Of a stretch of 64,000 nt of DNA, positions 10,841-20,869 are shown piece after piece. The stretch spans positions 1 to 64,000 of the forward strand of contig CANJSF010000019.1 of NCBI GenBank assembly GCA_947476925.1, read 5' to 3'. The stretch comes from Rhodospirillaceae bacterium (GTDB lineage: Bacteria > Pseudomonadota > Alphaproteobacteria > Rhodospirillales > Rhodospirillaceae). How positions within the stretch are numbered: position 1 is the stretch's first letter; each line of letters starts with the position of its first letter. The position numbers were made by a program, and so were the translations under genes. Below the pieces are notes generated by a model, which ran no database searches, was not told the DNA's origin, and saw nothing but the letters and a program-made list of their open reading frames with translations.

Positions 10841-11788
10841 CTAGTGCGCCACTTGTTCGGCGATGAAACGATCAGCTTCCAACGCCGCCATGCAGCCGGT
10901 TCCCGCCGCAGTTACAGCTTGGCGAAAGACATGATCTTGCACATCACCGGCGGCAAACACGCCTGGGATGTTGGTGCGCGTCGAATCAGGTGCGGTCAGC
11001 AAATAGCCGTTGTCGTCCATATCCAGCAGGCCCTTGAACAACTCGGTGTTAGGCGTGTGGCCAATGGCGACGAACAGACCGTTGATCTTGATGTCTTGCG
11101 TGGCGCCGGTCTTCACATTCTTCAGCCGCACACCCGTGACACCCGGCGGCGTACCGCCGCCCAGCACTTCGTCCACCGCGCTGTCCCACACCACATTGAT
11201 CTTCGGGTTGGCGAACAGGCGCGTCTGGGCAATCTTCTCGGCCTTGAGCGAATCACGCCGATGCACCAGCGTGACTTTGGTCGCATGGTTCGTGAGGTAC
11301 AGCGCTTCTTCAACGGCCGTGTTGCCGCCGCCGATGACGGCGACTTCCTTGCCGCGAAAGAAAAAGCCGTCGCACGTCGCGCAGGCCGACACGCCGGCCC
11401 CTTGATACTTTTTCTCGGACTCCAGCCCCAACCACCGCGCCGACGCGCCAGTGGTGATGATGAGTGTCTCGCCAACGTAGGTGTCGCCGCCGTCGCCCGT
11501 GCACACAAACGGCCGCTTGCTCAGGTCCACTTTCGTAATGGTGTCGCTGACAAACGTGGTGCCCACATGCTCGGCTTGCTTTTGCATCTGCTCCATCAGC
11601 CACGGGCCTTGGATGACGTTGGCAAAGCCCGGGTAGTTCTCGACATCTGTCGTGATGGTCATTTGCCCGCCCGGCTGCATGCCCGAAATCAGAATCGGGT
11701 GCAGGCTGGCGCGCGCTGCATAGATGGCCGCCGTCAGGCCGGCGGGCCCAGAGCCCAGGATCAAAACTTTGGTGCGATGCTCGGTCAT
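10841..11788 (-). CDS. trxB: Thioredoxin-disulfide reductase
   Basis: A 315-residue flavoprotein that reduces oxidised thioredoxin with NADPH in the cytoplasm. The FAD motif GSGPAG is near the N-terminus, the redox-active CATC is within SACATCDGFFF, and the NADPH motif is VIGGGNTAVEEAL. The C-terminal FAD-contacting segment FAAGDVQDHVFRQAVTAAGTG is intact. The ATG at 11788 gives the normal family length; the frame extends to 11863 but the extra residues do not resemble TrxB. It is divergent from the lrp gene across a gap of about 220 bases that must hold both promoters. Confidence 0.96.
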   Translation of the reverse strand: MTEHRTKVLILGSGPAGLTAAIYAARASLHPILISGMQPGGQMTITTDVENYPGFANVIQGPWLMEQMQKQAEHVGTTFVSDTITKVDLSKRPFVCTGDGGDTYVGETLIITTGASARWLGLESEKKYQGAGVSACATCDGFFFRGKEVAVIGGGNTAVEEALYLTNHATKVTLVHRRDSLKAEKIAQTRLFANPKINVVWDSAVDEVLGGGTPPGVTGVRLKNVKTGATQDIKINGLFVAIGHTPNTELFKGLLDMDDNGYLLTAPDSTRTNIPGVFAAGDVQDHVFRQAVTAAGTGCMAALEADRFIAEQVAH

Positions 11789-12006
11789 GACAAAAACAAC
11801 AGGTGGTTGAGTTGGGGAAGGAACATACGGACGCCATGCGCACCGCGCAAGGCAACGAACCAAGGCATTCGCCCACTACACAGCCCTTTGATCTGGCGCT
11901 GAAAGTTACCCACAACCCCAACGAATGATTGTGTTTGTCGTGCGCGGTGGGCTACGGTCGCAATAATATTGCGCAATTTGATTACTTGAAGCGGTTGGGG
12001 ATGTTC

Positions 12007-12510
12007 ATGACAGACAAAGAAGGCGCGCAGCGGGTGCGGCTCGACCGCATCGACCGGCAGATTCTCAGCGATTTGCAGGACGACGGGCGCATGACCAACG
12101 TCGACTTGGCCCAACGCGCGGGCATTTCGGCCCCCCCCTGCCTGCGCCGGGTGCGGGCCTTGGAAGAAGCGGGATACATCAAGGGCTACCACGCTAAACT
12201 TGACCACGCACAGCTGGGCTACACCGTCACCGTCTTCGCCCACGTCGGACTGAACAGCCAAGCCGAGGTTGACCTGGTCGCCTTCGAGTCATTGGTGAAA
12301 GAATGGCCCGAGGTGCGCGAGTGTCACATGCTCGCCGGCGAGACCGACTTTTTGCTGCGCATCGTCGCCAAAGATTGGGACGCCTACCAAAAGTTTGTCA
12401 CCGAGCGCCTCACCGCCGCGCCCAAAGTGTCACACGTGAAATCGGCACTCGCCATCCGCAGCGCAAAATCGCTGCCCGGCGTGCCCATACAGGTTGAGGA
12501 GAAGAAGTAG
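12007..12510 (+). CDS. lrp: Lrp/AsnC-family transcriptional regulator
   Basis: A 167-residue feast/famine regulator. The N-terminal HTH covers LDRIDRQILSDLQDDGRMTNVDLAQRAG with the recognition helix SAPPCLRRVRALEEAGYI. The C-terminal RAM ligand-binding and oligomerisation domain includes VRECHMLAGETDFLLRI. It most likely senses leucine or another amino acid. The ATG at 12007 is preceded by GGGG at suitable spacing; ATG 12001 is also possible. It is divergent from trxB and followed after three bases by an SDR gene, so the two are probably co-transcribed. The trxB/lrp neighbourhood is a recurring alphaproteobacterial arrangement. Confidence 0.92.
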   Translation: MTDKEGAQRVRLDRIDRQILSDLQDDGRMTNVDLAQRAGISAPPCLRRVRALEEAGYIKGYHAKLDHAQLGYTVTVFAHVGLNSQAEVDLVAFESLVKEWPEVRECHMLAGETDFLLRIVAKDWDAYQKFVTERLTAAPKVSHVKSALAIRSAKSLPGVPIQVEEKK

Positions 12511-12513
12511 GTC

Positions 12514-13311
12514 ATGATCCGCGCACTCATTGCCGCAATGTTGCTGATGGCCACAACTGCCCGTGCCGATACAGTGCTCATCACTGGCGCGAGTCAGGGG
12601 CATGGGTTGGCCTTCGCCGAGGATTACGCCGCACGCGGTTGGACGGTGATTGCCACGGCGCGAACGCCCGCAAAGGCGCCCGAACTTCAAGCGCTGGCGA
12701 AAAAATACCCGAAGCTGACCATCGAAGCGTTGGACGTCACCAACTTCAAACAAGTCGACGCGCTAGCGGCCAAATACAAAGGCACGGCTATCGATGTGCT
12801 CAACCTCAATGGCGCCATCAATAGTTTCCGCGTCGGCGTTGAAGCCTTTGGCCCACTGGACCCGGCGCGGCTCAATGAGATTCTCAGCACCAACGTGACG
12901 GCGCAACTGCACATGGCCGAAGCCTTTTTAGAAAGCGTCGGGGCCAGCAAGCAAAAGAAGATCGTAGCCATGAGTGCGGTGGGTGGTTCCATTACCAATG
13001 TCAAAAACCCAACCGCCCCCGCATACAGGGCCAGCAAGGCGGCGTTGAACATGATCATGCGCGCCTATGGCGAGCAGGTGAAAGCGCGTGGCGTGGCGGT
13101 GCTGGTGATCGCGCCAGGCACCGTCGACATCCACGATTACCTGAATGAAAAAGACCCGGCCAAAATCCCCGAGCGCTATAAGCGCAATATGGCGGCGGGT
13201 GGTCTGGCCCCACGCACGGCCATCGGCAACATGATCGATTTGATTGATCAGCTTGGCGTCGCCGACATCGGAAGCTTTCACCAATGGGATGGCAAAATCT
13301 TGCCTTGGTGA
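12514..13311 (+). CDS. SDR-family oxidoreductase with Sec-type signal peptide
   Basis: A 265-residue short-chain dehydrogenase. After a hydrophobic leader (MIRALIAAMLLMATTARA) the Rossmann fold begins at once: DTVLITGASQGHG supplies the glycine-rich cofactor loop. LNLNGAIN stands where NNAG is usual, AMSAVGG provides the Ser, and YRASK the Tyr-Lys pair. The leader has no twin arginine, so if cleaved it would export an apparently NAD(P)-dependent enzyme, which is unusual. Alternatively it is an uncleaved anchor. It follows lrp after three bases. Substrate unknown. Confidence 0.85.
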   Translation: MIRALIAAMLLMATTARADTVLITGASQGHGLAFAEDYAARGWTVIATARTPAKAPELQALAKKYPKLTIEALDVTNFKQVDALAAKYKGTAIDVLNLNGAINSFRVGVEAFGPLDPARLNEILSTNVTAQLHMAEAFLESVGASKQKKIVAMSAVGGSITNVKNPTAPAYRASKAALNMIMRAYGEQVKARGVAVLVIAPGTVDIHDYLNEKDPAKIPERYKRNMAAGGLAPRTAIGNMIDLIDQLGVADIGSFHQWDGKILPW

Positions 13312-13407
13312 GAGCGAACCGAAAGCCAGAAACAGCGCCCCGTTCTGCAACCTTCGTTAATGCCCCCGCGTTGATGTGGAGAAGACATCACGACAGGGGC
13401 CATCAGA

Positions 13408-15537
13408 ATGGAGGCATTCAATACTTTCGCGCGCCATATCCTTCTTGTTGTCACAACATTTTTGGCGCTTTGCGCCACCGCAACAGCCCAGCAGATTACT
13501 GTTTATAGCGCCGGCTCGGTCGCTGTCGGTCAAACCCGCCAACTCACGGCCTACGTGCCGCTCTCGCCCAATACTGTCACCTGGTCAGTCAACGGAATTG
13601 CCGGCGGTGATGCGACGGTAGGCACCATCTCGGGCACAGGCAAGTATAGCGCGCCTAAAACTGTGCCGATGACGCCCACCGTCTCGGTCAAAGCCACGAG
13701 TACGGCTAATGCCGACAAATCCGGTGCAGTGACGCTGACGATTACGCAGCCGCCGGTGCAGTTGTGGAGCATCTCGCCAACATCGGTGCCGCTTGGGCCA
13801 TACACCATTCGAATCAACGGCGCGAACCTAATTGCAAGCTCGGTCGTGTACGCGGGCGATGTTGCGCTCAAGACGACCTACGCATCAGCCACCAGCGTCA
13901 GTGCCACCGGCACGCCTAGCGCTGCGCAAGCCGGTAAGCAAATCGCCATCACCGTGCGCAATCCGGGATTAGGCGGTACCACCAGCAGCGCCGTTCAGCT
14001 TAGTGTGACAACCGAGACCAAACCACCTGAACCAACGCCGACCCCCACACCAACGCCCACACCCACGCCGGTCCCGACATCAAACCCACCCAATCCTGGC
14101 GCCGGTTTGGGCACGGCCAATTTGGCCGCGGGGCGTATGCTGGAGCAAGCCGCCTTCGGCCCGACGCCTGCTGAGTTAGCGCGCGTCAACCAACTGGGCG
14201 TCAATGCCTGGCTGGACGAGCAGTTTGCCATGCCCGAGAGCGCCATCCCCGATCCTGGTGGCATGCAGTCGGGCCAATTACAGCAAGAGTATCTCAGCCG
14301 CTTGTCGACAGCGCCCGATCAGCTACGTCAAAGGGTCGCCAATGCCTTGGGGCAGATCATCGTCATATCGATGAACAAGAACATCTACCCCAACGAGATG
14401 GTGCCGTATCTGCGCATTCTCAGTCGCCACGCGTTCAACAACTACCGCGACTTGCTCGACTCCATCACGACCAGTTCGCAAATGGGCAAGTATCTCGACT
14501 TGGCCAACAGCAACAAGCCAGGTCCGGGGGGCGGCGCCAACGAAAACTATCCGCGCGAACTGATGCAGCTATTCACCATCGGTTTGTCGATGCTCAATGC
14601 CGATGGTACGCCGCAGCTTGATGGCGCCGTTAAGACCATTCCCACCTACGACCAAGCGGCCGTGCAGCAAGTGGCCTTGGCGCTGACGGGCTGGACGTTC
14701 CCGGGCCCCAATAACAATAACTGGGAAAACTTTAGCGGCCCCATGAAACCCGTGGATGCCAACCACGACACGCGCGTGAAGAATTTCCTGGGGTGCACGT
14801 TGCCTGCCGGCCAGAACACCACCCAAGACAAAGACGCAACATTGGATTGCATTTTTAAGCACCCCAACGTTGGGCCCTTTTTAAGTCTGCGCTTGATCCG
14901 CAGTTTGGTGACCAGCAACCCGTCGCCAGCTTACGTGCAACGTGTTGCAACGGTCTTTAACGACAATGGCGCGGGCGTCCGCGGCGACTTGAAAGCCACT
15001 GTGCGCGCCATCTTGACCGATGCCGAAGCCCGCAATGATGCAGCCGCAGTGTCGTCTGGGCGGCTGAAGGACCCCATCTATCATGTGGTGTCATTCGCCC
15101 GCGCGCTGAATGGAAAGATCTCGTTGGCCAATGGATTGCCCTGGCAGTTCAGCCAAATGGCGCAAACGCCGCTCACACCGGCCTCGGTGTTTAGTTTCTA
15201 TTCGCCGCTCTATCGCATTCCGAAGTCGACCCAAGTGGGACCAGAGTTCCAAATTTACACACCGACAGAATCAGTACTGCGCGGCAATCTGTTCTGGCAG
15301 ATGATCTCCAACCCCGGCGGTGACTTTACGCTCGATACCAGCCCGTTCACGGCAGTGGCATCCGACACGGTGAAACTGATCGACGCGGTGGATCAAGCGC
15401 TGTTGTACGGGCGCATGTCTACTCCCATGCGCCAAACGTTGGCCAACATCATCACGGCCCAACCCGACGCCACATCCCGAGTTCAGTTGGCACTGTATCT
15501 GACTGCGCTGTCGGGCCAGTTCGCTGTGCAGCATTAG
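13408..15537 (+). CDS. Exported DUF1800 domain protein with Ig-like N-terminal region
   Basis: A 709-residue secreted protein. A signal peptide ends near TATAQQ. Two beta-rich, Ig/IPT-like regions follow to about residue 200, including SISPTSVPLGPYTIRINGANL. A PT-repeat linker (TPTPTPTPTPTPVPT) then leads to the DUF1800 domain, which starts at AGRMLEQAAFGPTPAELARV and includes NYPRELMQLFTIG and ALALTGWTFPG. DUF1800 function is not established. The partner is the adjacent DUF1501 gene, 16 bases downstream; the two families almost always occur together. Extracellular or cell-surface location is inferred from the signal and linker. Confidence 0.88.
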   Translation: MEAFNTFARHILLVVTTFLALCATATAQQITVYSAGSVAVGQTRQLTAYVPLSPNTVTWSVNGIAGGDATVGTISGTGKYSAPKTVPMTPTVSVKATSTANADKSGAVTLTITQPPVQLWSISPTSVPLGPYTIRINGANLIASSVVYAGDVALKTTYASATSVSATGTPSAAQAGKQIAITVRNPGLGGTTSSAVQLSVTTETKPPEPTPTPTPTPTPTPVPTSNPPNPGAGLGTANLAAGRMLEQAAFGPTPAELARVNQLGVNAWLDEQFAMPESAIPDPGGMQSGQLQQEYLSRLSTAPDQLRQRVANALGQIIVISMNKNIYPNEMVPYLRILSRHAFNNYRDLLDSITTSSQMGKYLDLANSNKPGPGGGANENYPRELMQLFTIGLSMLNADGTPQLDGAVKTIPTYDQAAVQQVALALTGWTFPGPNNNNWENFSGPMKPVDANHDTRVKNFLGCTLPAGQNTTQDKDATLDCIFKHPNVGPFLSLRLIRSLVTSNPSPAYVQRVATVFNDNGAGVRGDLKATVRAILTDAEARNDAAAVSSGRLKDPIYHVVSFARALNGKISLANGLPWQFSQMAQTPLTPASVFSFYSPLYRIPKSTQVGPEFQIYTPTESVLRGNLFWQMISNPGGDFTLDTSPFTAVASDTVKLIDAVDQALLYGRMSTPMRQTLANIITAQPDATSRVQLALYLTALSGQFAVQH

Positions 15538-15553
15538 ACGAGGGGATTCAACA

Positions 15554-16915
15554 ATGACAAATTCAGCCCAGTTTCCCTCACGCCGCGATCTGTTTCGTTT
15601 AAGTGCGGGTAGCGCGGCCGCCGCCGCAATTCATCGCCTGGGCGTCACCAGCGCCTTCGCCCAAAGCGTGCCCGACTACAAAGCGTTGGTGTGTGTGTTT
15701 TTGGCCGGTGGCCACGACGGCCACAATATGATCGTGCCGCAGTCGCAAGTTTCTTACGACGCTTACATGAAAATTCGCAAAGGCTTGGTGCTGCCCGATG
15801 GCAATACCAAATTGCACCAGATCACCACCAAGGGCGGCACGCCTTACGCCTTCAACGACGGCTTGGCTGCGCTCGGCCCCTTGTGGTTGCAAGATAAACT
15901 CGCCGTTGTGGCCAATGTCGGCATGCTGGTGCAACCCACCACACGCGCGCAATATTTGGCAAAGTCTGTGCCGCTGCCGACCAATTTGTTTTCGCACGCC
16001 GACCAGGTCATTCAAATGCAGGCCGGCGACCCCAATGGCTCGGGTGGAACGGGATGGGCGGGCCGCGCGGCTGATGCGCTTCAAGCGATGAACGCGGCTG
16101 CAACATTCCCCGCTGCATTTTCCATGAATGGCGCGGCGCTGTTTTGCACGGGCAAAGTTATTCAGTCGGCCAGTTTGTATCCGGGTTTTGACTTGTCGCT
16201 CAATGGCATGAGCGGCTGGCCCGCCAGCGCGGCAGCAGCCAAAGCGCAGGCCCTGCAAGACATCATCAAACTCGACAGCGGCGTAAGCGTGATTCAAGCG
16301 GCCAACAAAGTGCGTCAAGATGCGTTGGCGCTGAACCAAATGCTGCGCAACGCCGGCAAAACGGCCAGCTTGGTTACCAAATTCCCCGGCACAAACTTGG
16401 GTCAGCAGTTGCAACAGGCGGCCCAAATCATCAGCCTTCGCGCATCAACCGGCATCAGCCGTCAGATTTTCTTCTGCTCACTCGGCGGGTTCGACACGCA
16501 CTCCAACCAAAGCTGGACGTACTGGGATTTGCTCAAGCAAGTGAGCGAGGCGATGTTTGCGTTCTACAGCGCCACGGCGGAAATGGGTGTGGCCGACAAA
16601 GTAACCACCTTCACTGAAAGCGATTTTGGCCGGTCGCTGGAACCGAGCGGCACGGGTAGCGATCATGGATGGGGCAATCACCACCTTGTCATGGGCGGCG
16701 CGGTCAAAGGCGGCGATCTTTACGGTACATTCCCGTTCCCTGCGTTGGGCGGGCCCGATGACAGCGGCAATCGCGGCGTGCTGATTCCCACCACAGCCAT
16801 CGACCAATATGGCGCAACCCTGGCCAAGTGGTTTGGCGTTGACGCTGCCAGCATGAGCAGCGTGTTCCCGCGCATCGGCAACTTCACCACGGCGGATATG
16901 GGGTTCATGGGGTAG
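15554..16915 (+). CDS. Exported DUF1501 domain protein (Tat signal)
   Basis: A 453-residue DUF1501 protein, distantly related to the alkaline phosphatase/sulfatase fold. The N-terminus SRRDLFRLSAGSAAAAAI followed by an AFA cleavage-like site is a Tat signal. Family motifs include VCVFLAGGHDGHNMIVP near the start, FSHADQ, SLGGFDTHSNQ, and TESDFGRSLEPSGTGSDHGW with GNHHLVMGGAVKGG. The His/Asp-rich motifs are those expected to bind metal in this family. GAGGGGATT precedes the ATG. It forms an operon with DUF1800. Substrate unknown. Confidence 0.9.
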   Translation: MTNSAQFPSRRDLFRLSAGSAAAAAIHRLGVTSAFAQSVPDYKALVCVFLAGGHDGHNMIVPQSQVSYDAYMKIRKGLVLPDGNTKLHQITTKGGTPYAFNDGLAALGPLWLQDKLAVVANVGMLVQPTTRAQYLAKSVPLPTNLFSHADQVIQMQAGDPNGSGGTGWAGRAADALQAMNAAATFPAAFSMNGAALFCTGKVIQSASLYPGFDLSLNGMSGWPASAAAAKAQALQDIIKLDSGVSVIQAANKVRQDALALNQMLRNAGKTASLVTKFPGTNLGQQLQQAAQIISLRASTGISRQIFFCSLGGFDTHSNQSWTYWDLLKQVSEAMFAFYSATAEMGVADKVTTFTESDFGRSLEPSGTGSDHGWGNHHLVMGGAVKGGDLYGTFPFPALGGPDDSGNRGVLIPTTAIDQYGATLAKWFGVDAASMSSVFPRIGNFTTADMGFMG

Positions 16916-16980
16916 GGATGTGTCGTTCTCGGGCTAGACACGAGATCACATGCCGGCTGCAACGACCAATGCAAATATTC

Positions 16981-17014
16981 ATGGATGCTTGGGTCTTCGC
17001 CCGAGCATGACGCG
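16981..17014. repeat. REP-like intergenic repeat, copy 2
   Basis: Shares GCTTGGGTCTTCGCCCGAG and the trailing TGACGCG with 7261-7295. It lies between the DUF1501 and greA stop codons, where the hairpin may separate the two convergent transcripts. Confidence 0.6.
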
Positions 17015-17034
17015 TTACGTGTGGGCGGTTGTGG

Positions 17035-17508
17035 CTACTTAAACTTCACCGCCACCACTTCGTACGCTTTGCCGCCGCCGGGTGCGGTGACTTCAGCAGT
17101 GTCGCCGATGGTTTTGCCAATCAGCGCGCGGCCAAAAGGTGATTGCACCGAGATCTTGTGTTTCTTCAAGTCGGCCTCGTAGGGGCCGACCAGTTGATAC
17201 GTGGTTTCTTCATCGGTCTCGATGTCAGCCACCGTGACGGTCGCGCCAAAGCGCACGATCTTGCCCGAGAGCTTGGAGACATCAATGACTTCCGCACGGC
17301 TGATAATATCTTCCAGCTCGAGGATGCGCCCTTCAATGAAGCTCTGCTTTTCGCGCGCCGCGTGGTACTCGGCATTTTCCGATAAGTCGCCGTGCTCGCG
17401 CGCCTCTGCGATCTGCTTAATCACAGCTTGCCGGTCCGTGAACTTGAGCTGACGGAGCTCGTCTTGCAGAGGGGTCAGGCCCTCTTCCGTCATCGGTACT
17501 TTTTCCAT
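17035..17508 (-). CDS. greA: Transcription elongation factor GreA
   Basis: A 157-residue cleavage factor that rescues backtracked RNA polymerase. The N-terminal coiled coil includes LTPLQDELRQLKFTDRQAV and EAREHGDLSENAEYHAAREKQ, with the acidic tip residues in DLSENAEY. The C-terminal FKBP-like domain ends in SPFGRALIGKTIGDTAEV. The ATG at 17508 gives the standard length; the frame extends to 17556 but the extra residues overlap the carB terminator. It lies downstream of carAB on the same strand, separated by a strong hairpin, so it probably also has its own promoter. Confidence 0.95.
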   Translation of the reverse strand: MEKVPMTEEGLTPLQDELRQLKFTDRQAVIKQIAEAREHGDLSENAEYHAAREKQSFIEGRILELEDIISRAEVIDVSKLSGKIVRFGATVTVADIETDEETTYQLVGPYEADLKKHKISVQSPFGRALIGKTIGDTAEVTAPGGGKAYEVVAVKFK

Positions 17509-17535
17509 AACGCCGTTTATGCCTTCGTGCTTTAG

Positions 17536-17574
17536 CAAAAGAAAAGAAAGGCCCACGCCAAAATTGGCGAGGGC
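17536..17574 (-). terminator. Rho-independent terminator after carB
   Basis: On the minus strand GCCCTCGCCAA pairs with TTGGCGTGGGC (one mismatch) and is followed by CTTTCTTTTCTTTTG. This is a good intrinsic terminator about 20 bases after the carB stop and just upstream of greA. Confidence 0.75.
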
Positions 17575-17596
17575 GCGGCCGAATCGTTAATAGGGT

Positions 17597-20500
17597 CTAG
17601 GCGTTAAAATATGACTGGAGCGGGGCAACATCAAGGGCCCCGTCGCGTAAAGCGCCAATCGCCCCTACGGCGGCTGTGGCCGCCGCCATGGTCGTAAAAT
17701 GGCAGATATTCTTGGTTAGGGCCGTCCGGCGGATGTCAAAGCTGTCTTTCTGGGACTGGGCGCCCTCGCTGGTATTAACCACCATTTGCACCTGACCCGA
17801 GATCATGAGGTCGACGCAATGGGGGCGGCCCTCGGCCACTTTGTTCACCACATCGACCGTGATGCCATGCGCTGCCAGGTTCTTTTGCGTGCCGCGCGTG
17901 GCCAGCACCTTGAAGCCCATGGCTTGCAGTTTTTGGGTCAGGTCGACGGCTGCGGCTTTGTCGCGCTCGCGCACCGAAATGAAAGCGGTGCCCTTTTGCG
18001 GCAACACCGTGCCCGCACCCAACTGCGCTTTGGCGAAGGCGCGCGGAAAGTCCACGTCCAGCCCCATCACTTCGCCGGTCGATTTCATTTCCGGGCCCAG
18101 CACAATATCAACGCCTGGGAAGCGGTTGAATGGGAACACGGCCTCTTTGACGGCGACGTGTTTCACCTTGCAAGGTGCCTGTTCGTAGTCGGCGCCGAGC
18201 TTGAAGCTGGCCAACTTTTCCCCGGCCATCACCCGCGCCGCAATTTTGGCGACTTGGACGCCAGTGGCTTTTGCGACAAACGGCACAGTGCGGCTGGCAC
18301 GCGGGTTGACTTCGAGAATGTAAATGTCGCCGTCCTTGATGGCGTATTGCACGTTCATTAAGCCCACGACGTTGAGCTTTTTGGCCATCGCAATCGTCTG
18401 ACGTTTGATGTCGTCGATTAATGCGCGGCTGAGCGAGTAGGGCGGAAGCGAGCACGCTGAGTCGCCCGAGTGCACGCCGGCTTCTTCGATGTGCTCCATG
18501 ATCCCAGCGATATAAACATCGGTGCCGTCGCAAATGGCGTCCACATCCACTTCCGTTGCACCAGCCAGGTAGCTGTCGAGCAGCACCGGGTTGTTGCCTG
18601 TCACCTTGACGGCGTCGCGGAAGAAGTTGGTCAGGCTGCCTTCGTCGTGAACAATCGCCATGGCGCGGCCGCCCAGAACGTACGAGGGGCGGATGACGAC
18701 CGGGTAGCCGATTTTTTTCGCCACCACTTGCGCGTCTTCCAGCGTCATGGCCGTACCGTTGGCCGGTTGGCGCAGCTTCAATTCCATCAGCATCTTTTGG
18801 AAGCGCTCGCGATCTTCGGCCAAGTCGATGGCATCGGGCGAGGTGCCCAAAATCGGGATACCGGCTTGTTCAATCGCATGCGCCAGCTTCAGTGGTGTTT
18901 GCCCGCCCAACTGCACAATTACGCCCAACACTTCGCCATTGCTTTGCTCGGTGCGGATCAGTTCGATCACGTCTTCAGCCGTGAGCGGTTCGAAGTACAA
19001 CCGATCCGACGTGTCGTAGTCGGTCGACACGGTCTCGGGGTTGCAATTCACCATAATCGTTTCAAATTTGGCATCGCGCAGCGAGAAGGCCGCATGGACG
19101 CAGCAGTAATCGAACTCGATACCTTGGCCGATGCGATTGGGCCCGCCGCCCAGAATAATGATTTTCTTTTTGTTCGACGGCTCGGACTCGCACTCAGGCT
19201 GATTGAGGCCATCGCCCTCGTAGCACGAATACATATAAGGCGTGGGTGAGGCGAACTCGCCCGCGCACGTATCGATGCGCTTGTAGACTGGACGAACGCC
19301 CATTTTATGGCGCGCGGCCATAATCTCGGTGTCCTTACCTTTTGTCAGATCTGCCAGGCGTTTGTCCGAGAATCCCAATTTCTTGAGCGCCAGCATGTCT
19401 TGCGCGTTGGTCGGGATGCCCTTGGCACGCACCACTTTTTCAGCGGCGATGATCTTTTCCAATTGGCGCACAAACCACGGGTCGAACTTTGTGATGTTGC
19501 AAATCTCATCAACATTTAGGCCCGCCCGCAACGCTTGGCCGGCAATCACAAAACGGTCCGGGCGGGGCTGTGAGAGCGCCGCGCGCAACACGTCGTGGTC
19601 GGTGGTGGGAATGCCGTTGTCTTCCAACGATATGTCACTCAGGCCCGTGAGGCCGGTTTCCATCGACCGCAGGCCTTTTTGCAAACTTTCGCAAAAGGTG
19701 CGTCCCACGGACATCGCCTCGCCGACCGACTTCATCGACGTGCTGAGTAGCGCCTTTGTCTCGGGGAACTTCTCGAACGTGAAGCGCGGAATCTTAGTCA
19801 CAACGTAGTCGATCGTCGGTTCGAACGACGCGGGCGTGGCTTTGGTAATGTCGTTGGTAATTTCGTCGAGCGTGTAGCCTACGGCCAGCTTGGCCGCGAC
19901 CTTGGCAATCGGAAACCCTGTGGCTTTGGATGCCAGCGCCGAGCTGCGCGACACGCGCGGGTTCATTTCGATAATGGTCATGCGGCCATCGGCGGGGTTG
20001 ATTGCGAACTGCACGTTCGATCCGCCGGTATCCACGCCAATCTCGCGCAGGCACGCAATCGAGGCGTTGCGCATCACTTGATATTCTTTGTCGGTCAGCG
20101 TCAGCGCCGGGGCTACGGTGATCGAATCACCGGTGTGAATGCCCATGGGGTCGACGTTTTCAATACTGCAGATGATGATGCAGTTGTCCTTGCGGTCGCG
20201 GACAACTTCCATCTCGTACTCTTTCCAGCCGAGCACAGATTCTTCCACGAGCACCGATTTCACCGGTGAGGCCGCGAGACCCGAGGCTACGAACGCCTCA
20301 AATTCTTCAGTGTTGTAGGCGATGCCGCCGCCTTCGCCACCCAATGTGAACGAGGGGCGAATGATTGAGGGCAGGCCCACCAGTTTCAGCGCTTCGCGCG
20401 CTTCGTCCAGTGAGTGAACCATCTGGCTGCGCGGGCTTTCCAGGCCAATCTTGGTCATGGCCTCTTTGAACATCTGTCGATCTTCGGCCTTCTCAATCAC

Positions 20501-20863
20501 GTCGCGCTTGGCCGCAATCATTTCCACGCCGAATTTCTTCAACACGCCCATTTCATCCAGCTTCATGGCGGTGTTGAGCGCGGTTTGCCCACCCATGGTG
20601 GGCAACAACGCATCGGGGCGTTCTTTCTCGATGATCTTGGCCACGGTGGCCGGCGTGATGGGTTCGATGTAAGTGGCGTCTGCCAAGCCCGGATCGGTCA
20701 TGATCGTGGCCGGGTTGGAGTTGACCAAAATCACGCGGTAGCCTTCTTGGCGCAGCGTCTTGCAAGCCTGGGCGCCCGAGTAATCAAACTCGCACGCCTG
20801 GCCAATCACAATTGGGCCTGCGCCGATGATCAGAATGCTTTTAATGTCGGTACGTTTGGGCAT
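17597..20863 (-). CDS. carB: Carbamoyl-phosphate synthase large subunit
   Basis: A 1088-residue enzyme that, with CarA, makes carbamoyl phosphate from bicarbonate, ammonia (from glutamine) and two ATP, feeding arginine and pyrimidine synthesis. Both homologous halves are visible: [19 protein letters not shown] opens the first, [19 protein letters not shown] the second. Each half has its ATP-grasp domain ([23 protein letters not shown]). The C-terminal MGS-like allosteric domain ends with [14 protein letters not shown] and TSEGAQS. Length and motifs are normal. It starts 6 bases after carA and ends at an intrinsic terminator. Confidence 0.98.
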   Translation of the reverse strand: MPKRTDIKSILIIGAGPIVIGQACEFDYSGAQACKTLRQEGYRVILVNSNPATIMTDPGLADATYIEPITPATVAKIIEKERPDALLPTMGGQTALNTAMKLDEMGVLKKFGVEMIAAKRDVIEKAEDRQMFKEAMTKIGLESPRSQMVHSLDEAREALKLVGLPSIIRPSFTLGGEGGGIAYNTEEFEAFVASGLAASPVKSVLVEESVLGWKEYEMEVVRDRKDNCIIICSIENVDPMGIHTGDSITVAPALTLTDKEYQVMRNASIACLREIGVDTGGSNVQFAINPADGRMTIIEMNPRVSRSSALASKATGFPIAKVAAKLAVGYTLDEITNDITKATPASFEPTIDYVVTKIPRFTFEKFPETKALLSTSMKSVGEAMSVGRTFCESLQKGLRSMETGLTGLSDISLEDNGIPTTDHDVLRAALSQPRPDRFVIAGQALRAGLNVDEICNITKFDPWFVRQLEKIIAAEKVVRAKGIPTNAQDMLALKKLGFSDKRLADLTKGKDTEIMAARHKMGVRPVYKRIDTCAGEFASPTPYMYSCYEGDGLNQPECESEPSNKKKIIILGGGPNRIGQGIEFDYCCVHAAFSLRDAKFETIMVNCNPETVSTDYDTSDRLYFEPLTAEDVIELIRTEQSNGEVLGVIVQLGGQTPLKLAHAIEQAGIPILGTSPDAIDLAEDRERFQKMLMELKLRQPANGTAMTLEDAQVVAKKIGYPVVIRPSYVLGGRAMAIVHDEGSLTNFFRDAVKVTGNNPVLLDSYLAGATEVDVDAICDGTDVYIAGIMEHIEEAGVHSGDSACSLPPYSLSRALIDDIKRQTIAMAKKLNVVGLMNVQYAIKDGDIYILEVNPRASRTVPFVAKATGVQVAKIAARVMAGEKLASFKLGADYEQAPCKVKHVAVKEAVFPFNRFPGVDIVLGPEMKSTGEVMGLDVDFPRAFAKAQLGAGTVLPQKGTAFISVRERDKAAAVDLTQKLQAMGFKVLATRGTQKNLAAHGITVDVVNKVAEGRPHCVDLMISGQVQMVVNTSEGAQSQKDSFDIRRTALTKNICHFTTMAAATAAVGAIGALRDGALDVAPLQSYFNA

Positions 20864-20869
20864 GGCGCT

